This document shows, piece after piece, positions 6,105-12,202 of a DNA stretch of 12,202 nt (within the stretch, counting starts at the first letter, position 1; the number at the start of each line of letters is the position of its first letter). The position numbers and the translations under genes are program-made. Location: positions 1 through 12,202 of the forward strand of contig CAAGIU010000217.1 of assembly GCA_900770015.1 (NCBI GenBank), written 5' to 3'. The notes under the pieces were generated by a model. That model searched no databases. It was not told the origin of the DNA and worked only from the letters and a program-made list of their open reading frames with translations. Source of the stretch: an uncultured Oscillospiraceae bacterium (GTDB taxonomy: Bacteria; Bacillota_A; Clostridia; Oscillospirales; Oscillospiraceae).

Positions 6105-7195
6105 ATGAAAAACTGAATGCTCTGCTTGCTTCCATTACCGGGCCGGATGATAAGGCCATGGAAGCCGCCCGCCTCCGCCAGGAGCAGCTGGCCAAGCCCC
6201 CAAGGAGCCTGGGACGGCTGGAGGAGCTGTCCATCCAGCTGGCGGGCATCACCGGAAGGGTGCATAACCGGATGGATCACACCCATCTGCTGGTGTTCGC
6301 TGCGGACAACGGCGTGGTTGAGGAAAATGTATCCAGCTCACCCCAGTCGGTGACAAAGATGCAGACCATCAACCTGACCCGGGCAAAGACCGGCGCTTCG
6401 ACCCTGTGCAGGCACTTTGGCTGCGGCATCACCGTCTGCGATGTGGGCGTGAACGCCGAGATCCGGGACAGCGCCGTACTGAATCGGAAAATCGCCTATG
6501 GCACCGCCAACATGGTCAAAGGCCCTGCCATGACCCGGGAGCAGGCCGTCACCGCCATCCTCACCGGCGCGGAGCTGGCAATGCATACCGAGGCGGACGC
6601 CCTGGGCATCGGCGAAATGGGCATCGGCAACACCACCACCTCCTCGGCAATTCTGGCCGTGCTGCTGGATGCCGATGTGGAGGCGGTCACCGGCCGGGGC
6701 GGCGGCATTACAGACGAGTCCTTTGTGCTGAAAAAGAACGCCATCCGCAAGGCAATTTCTGTGAACCAGCCGGACAAAACCGATGTGGTGGATGTGCTTT
6801 CCAAGGTGGGCGGCTTTGACATTGCCGCCATGTGCGGCGGCTTCCTGGGCGCTGCGGCCAGCCACCGGCCTGTGGTCATCGACGGATTTATCAGCGCCGT
6901 GGCGGCGCTGTGCGCGGTGAGGCTCTGCCCCAATGTGCGCCCGTTTCTGGTGCCCAGCCATGCTTCCTTCGAGATCGGCTACCGGCTGGTCATGGAGGCG
7001 CTGGAGCTGCAGCCCATTTTCCTGCTGGGCATGCGCCTGGGCGAGGGCAGCGGATGCCCTCTGGCGTTCCAGGTGCTCAGCGCTGCCTGCGCCATCATCA
7101 ACGACATGGCGACCTTTGAGCGGGCAGGGATAGACGACGGCTATCTCGATGAAATCCGGGAGGGCGATAAATTCTCCGTGGAGGCGAAAACATGA
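6101..7195 (+). CDS. cobT: Nicotinate-nucleotide--dimethylbenzimidazole phosphoribosyltransferase CobT
   Basis: A 364-residue cytosolic enzyme that transfers phosphoribose from nicotinate mononucleotide to a lower-ligand base, giving alpha-ribazole phosphate. Family motifs are intact: KPPRSLGRLE (32-41), FAADNGV (67-72), the glycine-rich GEMGIGNTTT (171-180), GRGGGITD (198-205), and RLGEGSG (312-318) with Glu315 near the position of the catalytic base (Glu317 in the Salmonella enzyme). Length is normal. A ribosome binding site AAAGGAG precedes the ATG, which overlaps the cbiR stop; its own stop overlaps the cobU start. No bluB or anaerobic bza genes are in the window, so the base must be scavenged or made elsewhere. 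Confidence 0.97.
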   Translation: MNEKLNALLASITGPDDKAMEAARLRQEQLAKPPRSLGRLEELSIQLAGITGRVHNRMDHTHLLVFAADNGVVEENVSSSPQSVTKMQTINLTRAKTGASTLCRHFGCGITVCDVGVNAEIRDSAVLNRKIAYGTANMVKGPAMTREQAVTAILTGAELAMHTEADALGIGEMGIGNTTTSSAILAVLLDADVEAVTGRGGGITDESFVLKKNAIRKAISVNQPDKTDVVDVLSKVGGFDIAAMCGGFLGAAASHRPVVIDGFISAVAALCAVRLCPNVRPFLVPSHASFEIGYRLVMEALELQPIFLLGMRLGEGSGCPLAFQVLSAACAIINDMATFERAGIDDGYLDEIREGDKFSVEAKT

Positions 7196-7734
7196 TCGTT
7201 TTCATCACCGGCGGCGCCAAAAACGGCAAATCCTCCTATGCCCAGGAGCTGGCGGTGCAGCTGGCGGCGGGCGGGAAGCGCTATTATATTGCCACCATGA
7301 TCCCCGTGGACGAGGAAGACCGGGAGCGCATCCGCCGTCACATTGCCGACCGGGACGGTATGGGCTTTGAAACCGTGGAATGCGGACGGGATATTCTGTC
7401 CTGCCTGGACCGGGTGAACCGGCATGGCAGCTTTCTGTTGGACAGCGCCACGGCGCTTCTCATGAACGAGCTGTTCCTGCCGCCGGACTGGCGGATGGAT
7501 GCTGCAGCCGGGGAGAGGTGCGGGGATGATATCGTGACATTTGCGCGAAGCGTTGACAACATTGTCATTGTCAGCGACTATATCTATTCCGATGCCATCC
7601 GCTATGACGAGACCACGGAAACCTACCGCCGTCTGCTGGCGGGCATTGACCGGAAGATCGCTGGGGTGAGCGACGTGGTTCTGGAGCTGTCGGCGGGAAA
7701 CCGGATCGTGCACAAGGGGGAGGGATTGCTGTGA
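7192..7734 (+). CDS. cobU: Adenosylcobinamide kinase/adenosylcobinamide-phosphate guanylyltransferase CobU
   Basis: A 180-residue P-loop protein, typical CobU length. It activates adenosylcobinamide (phosphate) with GTP to adenosylcobinamide-GDP. Walker A is GGAKNGKSS (7-15). ERIRRH ending at His50 matches the motif around the guanylylated His46 of Salmonella CobU. The C-terminal part, however, is divergent: where most family members have a VSNEVGxGxVP block, this one reads VSDYIYSDAIRYDE (127-140). Start and stop overlap cobT and cobS (ATGA and GTGA). If CbiR supplies cobinamide phosphate, the guanylyltransferase step would be the essential one and the kinase step would serve free cobinamide. 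Confidence 0.92.
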   Translation: MIVFITGGAKNGKSSYAQELAVQLAAGGKRYYIATMIPVDEEDRERIRRHIADRDGMGFETVECGRDILSCLDRVNRHGSFLLDSATALLMNELFLPPDWRMDAAAGERCGDDIVTFARSVDNIVIVSDYIYSDAIRYDETTETYRRLLAGIDRKIAGVSDVVLELSAGNRIVHKGEGLL

Positions 7735-8468
7735 AGCTGTGGCTGTATGCAATGGGCATGTGCCAGTCCATGTTCTGTGCGCTGCCCTTTCCCTGGCATG
7801 GCTGGGAGGAAAAGGCAAGGGACAAAATGCTGCTGTGTCTGCCCATCGTCGGGCTGGAAATCGGCCTTCTCTGGTTCGGTGCCGGATGGCTCTGCGTTAT
7901 TCTGGGGCTTCCGGAGCTGATCCGCGCCTTTGTGCTGTGTGCGCTTCCATGCTTTCTGACGGGGGGTATGCATCTGGACGGTTTTCTGGATGTGACGGAT
8001 GCCATCCGTTCCTGCCGCGCTCTGGAGCGCCGCCGGGAGATCCTGAAGGATTCCCACGTGGGCAGCTTTGCGGTGATCGGCATGGTGCTTCTCATGCTGG
8101 CGCAGTTTGCTGCTGCGGCGTCGTTTCGGCCGGAGACGGATTTCCGCGCCCTGATTCTGATCCCCGTGGTCAGCCGCTGCTGCAGTGTGCTGGCGATTTC
8201 GCTTCTGCCCCCCATGACCACCAGCCAGTATGCCGGGATGCAGAAGAAAACCATCGTCCCGCCGGTGCTGATGCTGGTGGCAGCCCTGGCTGCCGGATTC
8301 CTGTTTGGGTGGAGGTGCGGACTGGCGCTGCTGGGCACAATTCTTGGCGTATGCATCGCTGTGGGTCGGGGCTACCGAAGCCTTCAGGGGATGAACGGCG
8401 ATATTTCCGGCTATGCCATCACCCTGGGCGAGCTGACAGGGCTCATGGTCATGGCAATCGCACAATAA
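7731..8468 (+). CDS. cobS: Adenosylcobinamide-GDP ribazoletransferase (cobalamin synthase) CobS
   Basis: A 245-residue integral membrane enzyme joining adenosylcobinamide-GDP to alpha-ribazole (phosphate), closing the nucleotide loop. The family's acidic active-site signature appears as GGMHLDGFLDVTDA (78-91), followed by KDSHVG (106-111) and PVVSR (145-149). Several hydrophobic helices fill the remainder (about 34-75, 113-130, 141-158, 176-205). Translation begins at GTG inside the cobU stop, with a GGGGGAGGG ribosome binding site in the end of cobU. In a remodelling scheme it is the step that installs the new lower ligand. Confidence 0.94.
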   Translation: MKLWLYAMGMCQSMFCALPFPWHGWEEKARDKMLLCLPIVGLEIGLLWFGAGWLCVILGLPELIRAFVLCALPCFLTGGMHLDGFLDVTDAIRSCRALERRREILKDSHVGSFAVIGMVLLMLAQFAAAASFRPETDFRALILIPVVSRCCSVLAISLLPPMTTSQYAGMQKKTIVPPVLMLVAALAAGFLFGWRCGLALLGTILGVCIAVGRGYRSLQGMNGDISGYAITLGELTGLMVMAIAQ

Positions 8469-8484
8469 TCAGGGAGGGTTACCC

Positions 8485-8859
8485 ATGAAGCTGATCATCG
8501 GAGGGGCCTATCAGGGAAAGCGGGACTTTGCAATTTCCGCTTTTGATCTGAAGGAAACGGATATTTTCACCTGTTCCGGGGGGAATATTGACTTTTCCGC
8601 CCCCTGCATTGATAAAATCGAAGAATTCACCTTCGCCTGCGTGAAAGCGGGAAAGGAGCCTGCGGAGCTGTTCCGGGCAAACCGGGAGCAGTGGAGGAAT
8701 TCCGTGCTGATCTGTCAGGACATATTCTGCGGCGTGGTTCCCGTGGATGCTGATCAGCGGGAGTGGCGACAGGCCACGGGCAGACTGTGCCGGTATCTGA
8801 CATCCGAAGCGGAGCAGGTGAGCAGGATCTTCTGCGGACTGGAGCAGCGGCTGAAATGA
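8485..8859 (+). CDS. Short degenerate CobU-like protein
   Basis: A 124-residue protein that reads as a shortened CobU paralogue. Its N-terminus MKLIIGGAYQGK matches the CobU start but the Walker A lysine (Lys12) is followed by Arg rather than Ser/Thr. Its C-terminal half, ICQDIFCGVVP (77-86) to the GLEQRLK end, follows the family pattern VSNEVGxGxVP...GLPxxxK, a block that the longer cobU of this operon lacks. The middle section with the guanylylated histidine is missing; the protein contains no histidine at all. It therefore should not act as a canonical guanylyltransferase. It has its own GGGAGGG ribosome binding site, starts 16 bases after cobS, and its stop overlaps cobC (ATGA), so it appears maintained. 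A partner or regulatory subunit for CobU, or a decaying copy, are both possible. Confidence 0.78.
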   Translation: MKLIIGGAYQGKRDFAISAFDLKETDIFTCSGGNIDFSAPCIDKIEEFTFACVKAGKEPAELFRANREQWRNSVLICQDIFCGVVPVDADQREWRQATGRLCRYLTSEAEQVSRIFCGLEQRLK

Positions 8860-9434
8860 GCGTGCTCTATCTGATCCGCCATGGAAAAACCATGGCGAAT
8901 GAACAGCACCGCTACTGCGGCAGCACCGATCTGCCCTTGTCACCCCGGGGCAGGGAGGAGCTGGCGTCCATTCGCTATGCCCTTTCGGGCGTTCGGTTTC
9001 TCACCAGCGGAATGCTCCGGACAGAGCAGACCCTGGAGCTTCTCTTTGGCGACGTGCCCCATGAAATTCGCCGGGAATTTCGGGAGATCGACTTCGGGGA
9101 ATTTGAAATGCACACCTATGAGGAATTGAAGGACGACCCAAACTATCTTGCCTGGATCACCGGGGATAATGAACGCAATGTCCCGCCCGGCGGCGAAAGC
9201 GGAGAAGCCATGACATCCCGGGTGCTTCGGGGGCTGGATGCGCTGGTGGAAGAAGACCGGGATACCGTCCTCATCACCCACGGCGGCGTCATCGCCGCCA
9301 TCATGGAAAGCCTGTTTCCCGGGGAGGGGAAAAACCGCTACCAGTGGCAGCCGGAACCCGGATGCGGCTACTGCCTGGAAGGGAAGCGCTGGCAGCTGCT
9401 TCCACAGACGGGAGAAAATGATAAAAAAGTCTAA
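8856..9434 (+). CDS. cobC: Alpha-ribazole phosphatase, histidine phosphatase family (CobC)
   Basis: A 192-residue histidine phosphatase. The catalytic motif is LIRHGKT (6-12) with His9 as the phosphate acceptor; supporting residues include Arg55 (MLRTEQT), the acidic FREIDFGEFE block (75-84) and His142 (ITHGG). The CGSTDLPLSPRG segment (21-32) is typical of CobC-type members. It dephosphorylates alpha-ribazole 5'-phosphate or cobalamin 5'-phosphate, finishing nucleotide loop assembly. The start at 8856 overlaps the preceding stop; an in-frame start further upstream would run through that gene. It is the last gene of the operon. No clear terminator follows, only an AT-rich gap to the next promoter. 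General phosphoglycerate mutase-like specificity cannot be excluded without the context. Confidence 0.9.
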   Translation: MSVLYLIRHGKTMANEQHRYCGSTDLPLSPRGREELASIRYALSGVRFLTSGMLRTEQTLELLFGDVPHEIRREFREIDFGEFEMHTYEELKDDPNYLAWITGDNERNVPPGGESGEAMTSRVLRGLDALVEEDRDTVLITHGGVIAAIMESLFPGEGKNRYQWQPEPGCGYCLEGKRWQLLPQTGENDKKV

Positions 9435-9486
9435 TAATTCATGAAATAGTATGGTTTTTGCCGGTTAAAACAGGGAAAAATTGTAT

Positions 9487-9515
9487 TTGACAAAATATTG
9501 TGCAGGGTGTACAAT
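9487..9515 (+). promoter_or_regulatory. Promoter of the cpsC-cpsD-cpsB operon
   Basis: -35 TTGACA (9487-9492), 17-base spacer, and -10 TACAAT (9510-9515). About 90 bases of leader follow, with an imperfect hairpin (GGCA 9533-9536 with TGCC 9556-9559, CACC 9538-9541 with GGTG 9547-9550). I see no known riboswitch in it. Confidence 0.85.
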
Positions 9516-9614
9516 TAAAAAAGGATTCTTTGGGCAACACCGCTTAGGTGAGTGCTGCCTTTGGAGAATTCGGCGAATGTATGAAAGATCTGACACAAGA
9601 GGAAAAAGAGTACT

Positions 9615-10364
9615 ATGGAAAACAAGAAGACAGAAGAAGTTGAAATTGATCTGCTCCATATTGCCCAGGTTCTGGCCCGCAATGCGGTGGTGATCATTCT
9701 CGTGGCTGTGATTTTCGGCGGCATCTTCTATGGCGCCACCAAGGCGTTTGTTACCCCGCTTTATAAGGCCAGCGCCTATATGTACGTAAACAGCAGCAAC
9801 CTCTCCGTCGCCGGCACCAAGGTGAGCATCAGCAACAGCGAGCTGCTGGCAGCGCAGAGCCTGATCGAGACATACAGCGTTATTCTGCGGACCAGAATGA
9901 CCCTGAATGAGGTCATCGAGCGCTCCGGCGTGGGCTATACCTATGAAGAGCTGGTGAAGATGATCGAGGCCGCTTCTGTCAACGGTACGGAGGTTTTCCG
10001 CGTCAGTGTGACAAGTCCTGACCCCGCGGAAGCCGAAATGCTGGCAAACACCATTGTGGACGTGCTGCCGGATAAGATCGCCTCCGTGGTGGACGGCTCC
10101 TCTGTGCGTATCGTCGATTTCGCAGTTCGCCCGGTGGAACAGGATTCTCCCAACTATCTTTCCAATGCTCTGAAGGGCGCGATCCTTGGCGCACTGCTTG
10201 TCGCCGTGCTGGTGGTGGTGATCGATCTGATGGATGAGCAGATCCACGATGTGGAATATCTCACCAAGACCTATAATCTGCCCGTTCTGGCGACGATTCC
10301 TGACCTGCTGGCGAAAAACGGTGACTACTATTACAAGTCCACCGATAAGCGGGCGCAGAAATAA
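9615..10364 (+). CDS. cpsC: Wzz/YveK-type polysaccharide chain-length or kinase-activator membrane protein
   Basis: A 249-residue protein of the Wzz/CapA (YveK) family. Two membrane helices (about 24-44 and 186-205) flank an extracytoplasmic domain, and a short cytoplasmic tail (206-249) follows. In Gram-positive systems this tail activates the separate BY-kinase, and the protein sets polymer length or export. The kinase is encoded 12 bases downstream, which fits that pairing. The start at 9615 is preceded by an A/G-rich AGAGGAAAAAGAG. The tail ends in YYYKSTDKRAQK. Which polysaccharide it serves is not shown by the window, because no glycosyltransferase, flippase or polymerase gene is present. 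Confidence 0.88.
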   Translation: MENKKTEEVEIDLLHIAQVLARNAVVIILVAVIFGGIFYGATKAFVTPLYKASAYMYVNSSNLSVAGTKVSISNSELLAAQSLIETYSVILRTRMTLNEVIERSGVGYTYEELVKMIEAASVNGTEVFRVSVTSPDPAEAEMLANTIVDVLPDKIASVVDGSSVRIVDFAVRPVEQDSPNYLSNALKGAILGALLVAVLVVVIDLMDEQIHDVEYLTKTYNLPVLATIPDLLAKNGDYYYKSTDKRAQK

Positions 10365-10376
10365 GGGGTATCGGAT

Positions 10377-11156
10377 ATGAACAAGAATACAAAGAAAAAG
10401 AATGGCCCCGCAGTTCTTTCTGCGGAGGATCTGGAAAAAACCATTGGCAAGGGCCTGAGCTTCGGCGCCGCAGAGGCATATAAGCTGCTGCGCATCAACC
10501 TGTCCTTCAGCCTGCCCAAGACCTCCAATTGCCAGGTCATCGGTGTGACCAGCTCCCTGCGGGGCGAGGGCAAGAGTACCACCTCCATCAACATTGCCTA
10601 TACCATGGCGGAAACCGGCAAGAAGGTGCTCCTCATCGAAGCCGACATGCGTCTGCCGGTGATGGCAAAGCGTCTGAAGATCCGTCAGGCTCCCGGCCTG
10701 AGCAACCTTCTGGCGGGGCAGAGCAGCGGCAACGATGTGCTGCAGAATTCCGGACTGCTGACCAATCTGAAGGTCATCGCCGCCGGCGCCATCCCTCCCA
10801 ATCCTGCCGAGCTGCTGGATTCCTCCCAGATGGAGACCACCCTGCAGGTTATGCGGGAATATTTCGATGTGATCATTGTGGACCTGCCCCCTGTGACTGC
10901 GGTCTCCGATGCCGTGATCGTGTCCAAGTTCCTGGACGGCATCATCCTGGTCTGCCGTCAGAATTACTGCGACCGGAAGTCTCTGGACGCTGCCGTGAGC
11001 CAGCTTCGCTTCTCCGGCGCCAAGATCCTGGGCTTTGTGGTGTCCGATTCCGATCAGCAGAGCAAGCGGTATTCCAAGCGCTACGGCAAAAACTATGCCT
11101 ACAAAAACTACGGCTATGCCCATCCCCGTAAGAGCGATGGTACAGGACGGGATTGA
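10377..11156 (+). CDS. cpsD: CpsD/CapB-family tyrosine-protein kinase (BY-kinase)
   Basis: A 259-residue cytoplasmic bacterial tyrosine kinase. Walker A is SSLRGEGKSTT (59-69), Walker A' is VLLIEADMRLP (84-94) and Walker B is IIVDLPP (166-172). The C-terminus has a tyrosine cluster for autophosphorylation: Tyr232, 236, 240, 242, 245 and 247, six within 16 residues. No membrane segment is present, as expected when the transmembrane activator is the separate upstream gene. Ribosome binding site AAGGGG lies just upstream. Downstream, a cognate phosphatase starts at or just after its stop. Together the three genes form the phospho-relay that controls capsule or exopolysaccharide assembly. Confidence 0.94.
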   Translation: MNKNTKKKNGPAVLSAEDLEKTIGKGLSFGAAEAYKLLRINLSFSLPKTSNCQVIGVTSSLRGEGKSTTSINIAYTMAETGKKVLLIEADMRLPVMAKRLKIRQAPGLSNLLAGQSSGNDVLQNSGLLTNLKVIAAGAIPPNPAELLDSSQMETTLQVMREYFDVIIVDLPPVTAVSDAVIVSKFLDGIILVCRQNYCDRKSLDAAVSQLRFSGAKILGFVVSDSDQQSKRYSKRYGKNYAYKNYGYAHPRKSDGTGRD

Positions 11157-11164
11157 GAAACGGC

Positions 11165-11842
11165 ATGGTGGATTTTCATACGCATATCCTCCCCGGCATT
11201 GATGACGGAAGCCGGAAAACGGAGGAGAGCCTGGAGCTTCTGCGGCTGGAGCGGAAGATGGGCGTGGACACCGTGGTTCTGACGCCCCACTTCTATGCCG
11301 ATGAGAACAGCCCCGCGAGGTTTCTGGAAAGACGCTCCCGGGCCTGGGATCGTCTGCGGGAGCAGCTGGAGCCGGGTATGCCCCGGCTGCTGCTGGGGGC
11401 GGAGGTCCAGTATTTCGAGGGCATCGGCAATGTGGAGGACATTTCCTCGCTGTGCATCGAGGGCACGAACCTATTGCTGCTGGAAATGCCCTTTTCCCAC
11501 TGGGATGACCGGATGCTCCGCACGGTGATGGACCTGCACAGCTACGGCGGCGTGCGGATCGTCCTGGCGCACATCGAGCGCTACCGCAGGGAACAGCCCA
11601 GGCAGCTGTGGGAGGAGCTCCGGGATTTTGGCATTCTGGCGCAGGTCAACGCCTCCTTCTTTGACGGCTTTTGGACGGGGAGAACCGCCCGCGCCATGAT
11701 GAAGGCCCGGCAGTTTCAGCTCATCGGCTCCGACTGCCACAACCTGCACAGCAGAAAACCCAACTGGGACCTGGTTCCCGGGGACGCAAAGGCCTATGCC
11801 GCAAAGAATGCCCGACGGCTTCTCTTTGGCTCAAATGAATAA
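11165..11842 (+). CDS. cpsB: CpsB/CapC-family tyrosine-protein phosphatase (PHP domain)
   Basis: A 225-residue manganese-dependent phosphatase with the PHP fold, expected to dephosphorylate the CpsD-type kinase. Metal-binding motifs are complete: His5 and His7 (DFHTHILPGIDDG), His42 (TPHFY), Glu80 (GAE), Glu107, His136 (AHIERY), Asp190 and His192 (SDCH). The ATG at 11165 is chosen because family members begin with Met directly before the (I/V)DxHxH motif. A TTG at 11153 that overlaps the kinase stop and has AGGA five bases upstream is a real alternative, adding four residues. The gene ends 13 bases before a strong terminator. Confidence 0.94.
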   Translation: MVDFHTHILPGIDDGSRKTEESLELLRLERKMGVDTVVLTPHFYADENSPARFLERRSRAWDRLREQLEPGMPRLLLGAEVQYFEGIGNVEDISSLCIEGTNLLLLEMPFSHWDDRMLRTVMDLHSYGGVRIVLAHIERYRREQPRQLWEELRDFGILAQVNASFFDGFWTGRTARAMMKARQFQLIGSDCHNLHSRKPNWDLVPGDAKAYAAKNARRLLFGSNE

Positions 11843-11855
11843 CGCGATTCAACAA

Positions 11856-11888
11856 ATGCTGCCTCATGGATTTGAGGCGGCATTTTTT
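11856..11888 (+). terminator. Intrinsic terminator of the cps operon
   Basis: An 11-bp stem (11856-11866 with 11873-11883, one U-G pair), a six-base loop and a run of six T (11883-11888) follow the phosphatase gene. Confidence 0.92.
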
Positions 11889-11951
11889 GACGGAAAGCAA
11901 AGGACGGGCAATTATATGATTGCGCCCCAAAAAAATGTGCAACCGACTGTA

Positions 11952-11970
11952 GGAGGGCTATCAGCCTCCC
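11952..11970. repeat. Palindrome with CCTCCCGCC edge, copy B of an edge repeat
   Basis: GGAGGGCTATCAGCCTCCC is an imperfect palindrome. It shares the flanks ACTGT (left) and GCCA (right) and the TAT centre with copy A at 188-206. Confidence 0.55.
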
Positions 11971-12023
11971 GCCACGAAAGTCGATTGCGTGTTTGGTTTG
12001 AATGGTACCACGCCGGACGCGGT

Positions 12024-12089
12024 ACGGAGCGAAGCGACCTTGGCTCTCCCTTTGGGAGAGCTGTCAGCCGAACAGGCTGACTGAGAGGG
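12024..12089 (+). repeat. Double-hairpin dispersed repeat, forward copy
   Basis: Two adjacent hairpins: GCTCTCCC/GGGAGAGC (12043-12050 with 12054-12061, loop TTT) and GTCAGCC/GGCTGAC (12063-12069 with 12075-12081, loop GAACA), followed by TGAGAGGG. The unit is led by CGGAGCG at 12024-12030. This is the layout of REP- or MITE-like elements common in gut Clostridia intergenic regions. Confidence 0.65.
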
Positions 12090-12132
12090 TACTCCGTTTG
12101 AGGTTTGGAATCGGGTAATTGTGACGTGGGAA

Positions 12133-12200
12133 CCTCTCAGTCTGCCCCATAACGGGCAGGCAAGCCTGCTCAAGAGCGGCTAGAGGACGCGGCGCTCCGT
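12133..12200 (-). repeat. Double-hairpin dispersed repeat, inverted copy
   Basis: On the minus strand this segment runs CGGAGCG (12200-12194), an AGCC...GGCT hairpin, a CTGCCC/GGGCAG hairpin and then ACTGAGAGG, the same order as the forward copy at 12024-12089. The two copies face each other, about 45 bases apart. Stems differ in sequence but are kept as stems. Confidence 0.55.
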
Positions 12201-12202
12201 GC

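Larger units (their letters stand above)
11889..12202. other. Gene-free right edge with palindromic repeats
   Basis: No convincing gene is visible here. The region holds the second copy of the edge palindrome (11952-11970) and two inverted copies of a double-hairpin element (12024-12089 and about 12133-12200). It looks like a landing strip for small dispersed intergenic elements. Confidence 0.6.

Noticed and set aside
9581..9643. Twenty-codon leader-like frame (MKDLTQEEKEYYGKQEDRRS) overlapping the Wzz gene start
   Set aside because: The nearest GGAG is 14 bases away and no regulatory codon run or attenuator is evident; a chance frame is the simpler reading.
9465..11123. Minus-strand open frame of 552 codons opposite the Wzz and kinase genes
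   Set aside because: It is antisense to two well-recognised genes with intact motifs; its translation is rich in His/Gln/Gly without any domain, as expected for a GC-rich shadow frame.
12024..12200. CRISPR array or tRNA at the right edge
   Set aside because: There are only two inverted, diverged hairpin units with no regular spacers, and no cloverleaf or tRNA arm motifs.

Overview
The window looks like a chromosomal piece of a GC-rich gut Clostridia (Bacillota), most likely an Oscillospirales/Oscillospiraceae relative. Pointers are tightly packed ATGA/GTGA-overlapping operons, strong AGGAGG ribosome binding sites, consensus TTGACA-17-TATAAT-type promoters, an ECF-type vitamin transporter, a CpsB-type (PHP) phosphatase with a stand-alone BY-kinase, and dispersed palindromic repeats at both edges. 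The genus cannot be fixed from the sequence alone.

Layout. (1) 1-117 is the 3' end of a group II intron (domains V and VI), whose body lies left of the window; 118-302 is non-coding and holds two palindromes. (2) Two minus-strand genes follow: a secreted protein made of two nearly identical DUF4430 (transcobalamin C-terminal-like) domains, and upstream of it a DUF2284 metal-binding protein. Between them lies a minus-strand cobalamin riboswitch with its own promoter and an intrinsic terminator placed before the DUF4430 gene. (3) 2093-9434 is one plus-strand operon behind a consensus promoter: ecfT, a fused double-ATPase ecfA, an ECF S-component, a TIM-barrel protein called here as the cobamide-remodelling hydrolase CbiR, cobT, cobU, cobS, a short degenerate CobU-like gene, and cobC. 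(4) 9487-11888 is a second plus-strand operon of a Wzz-like membrane protein, a CpsD-type tyrosine kinase and a CpsB-type phosphatase, closed by a terminator. (5) 11889-12202 is non-coding and rich in palindromic repeats.

How it fits together. The central operon reads as a corrinoid salvage and lower-ligand exchange system. An ECF transporter imports a corrinoid. CbiR is expected to cut the nucleotide loop of unsuitable cobamides. CobU activates the resulting cobinamide phosphate to the GDP form, CobT makes alpha-ribazole phosphate from a chosen base, CobS joins the two, and CobC removes the phosphate. No corrin-ring synthesis genes are present. The B12-riboswitch-controlled secreted DUF4430 protein next door is a good candidate for an extracellular corrinoid capture factor feeding this pathway. 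That role is inference; the riboswitch, terminator, promoters and domain repeats are visible in the sequence.
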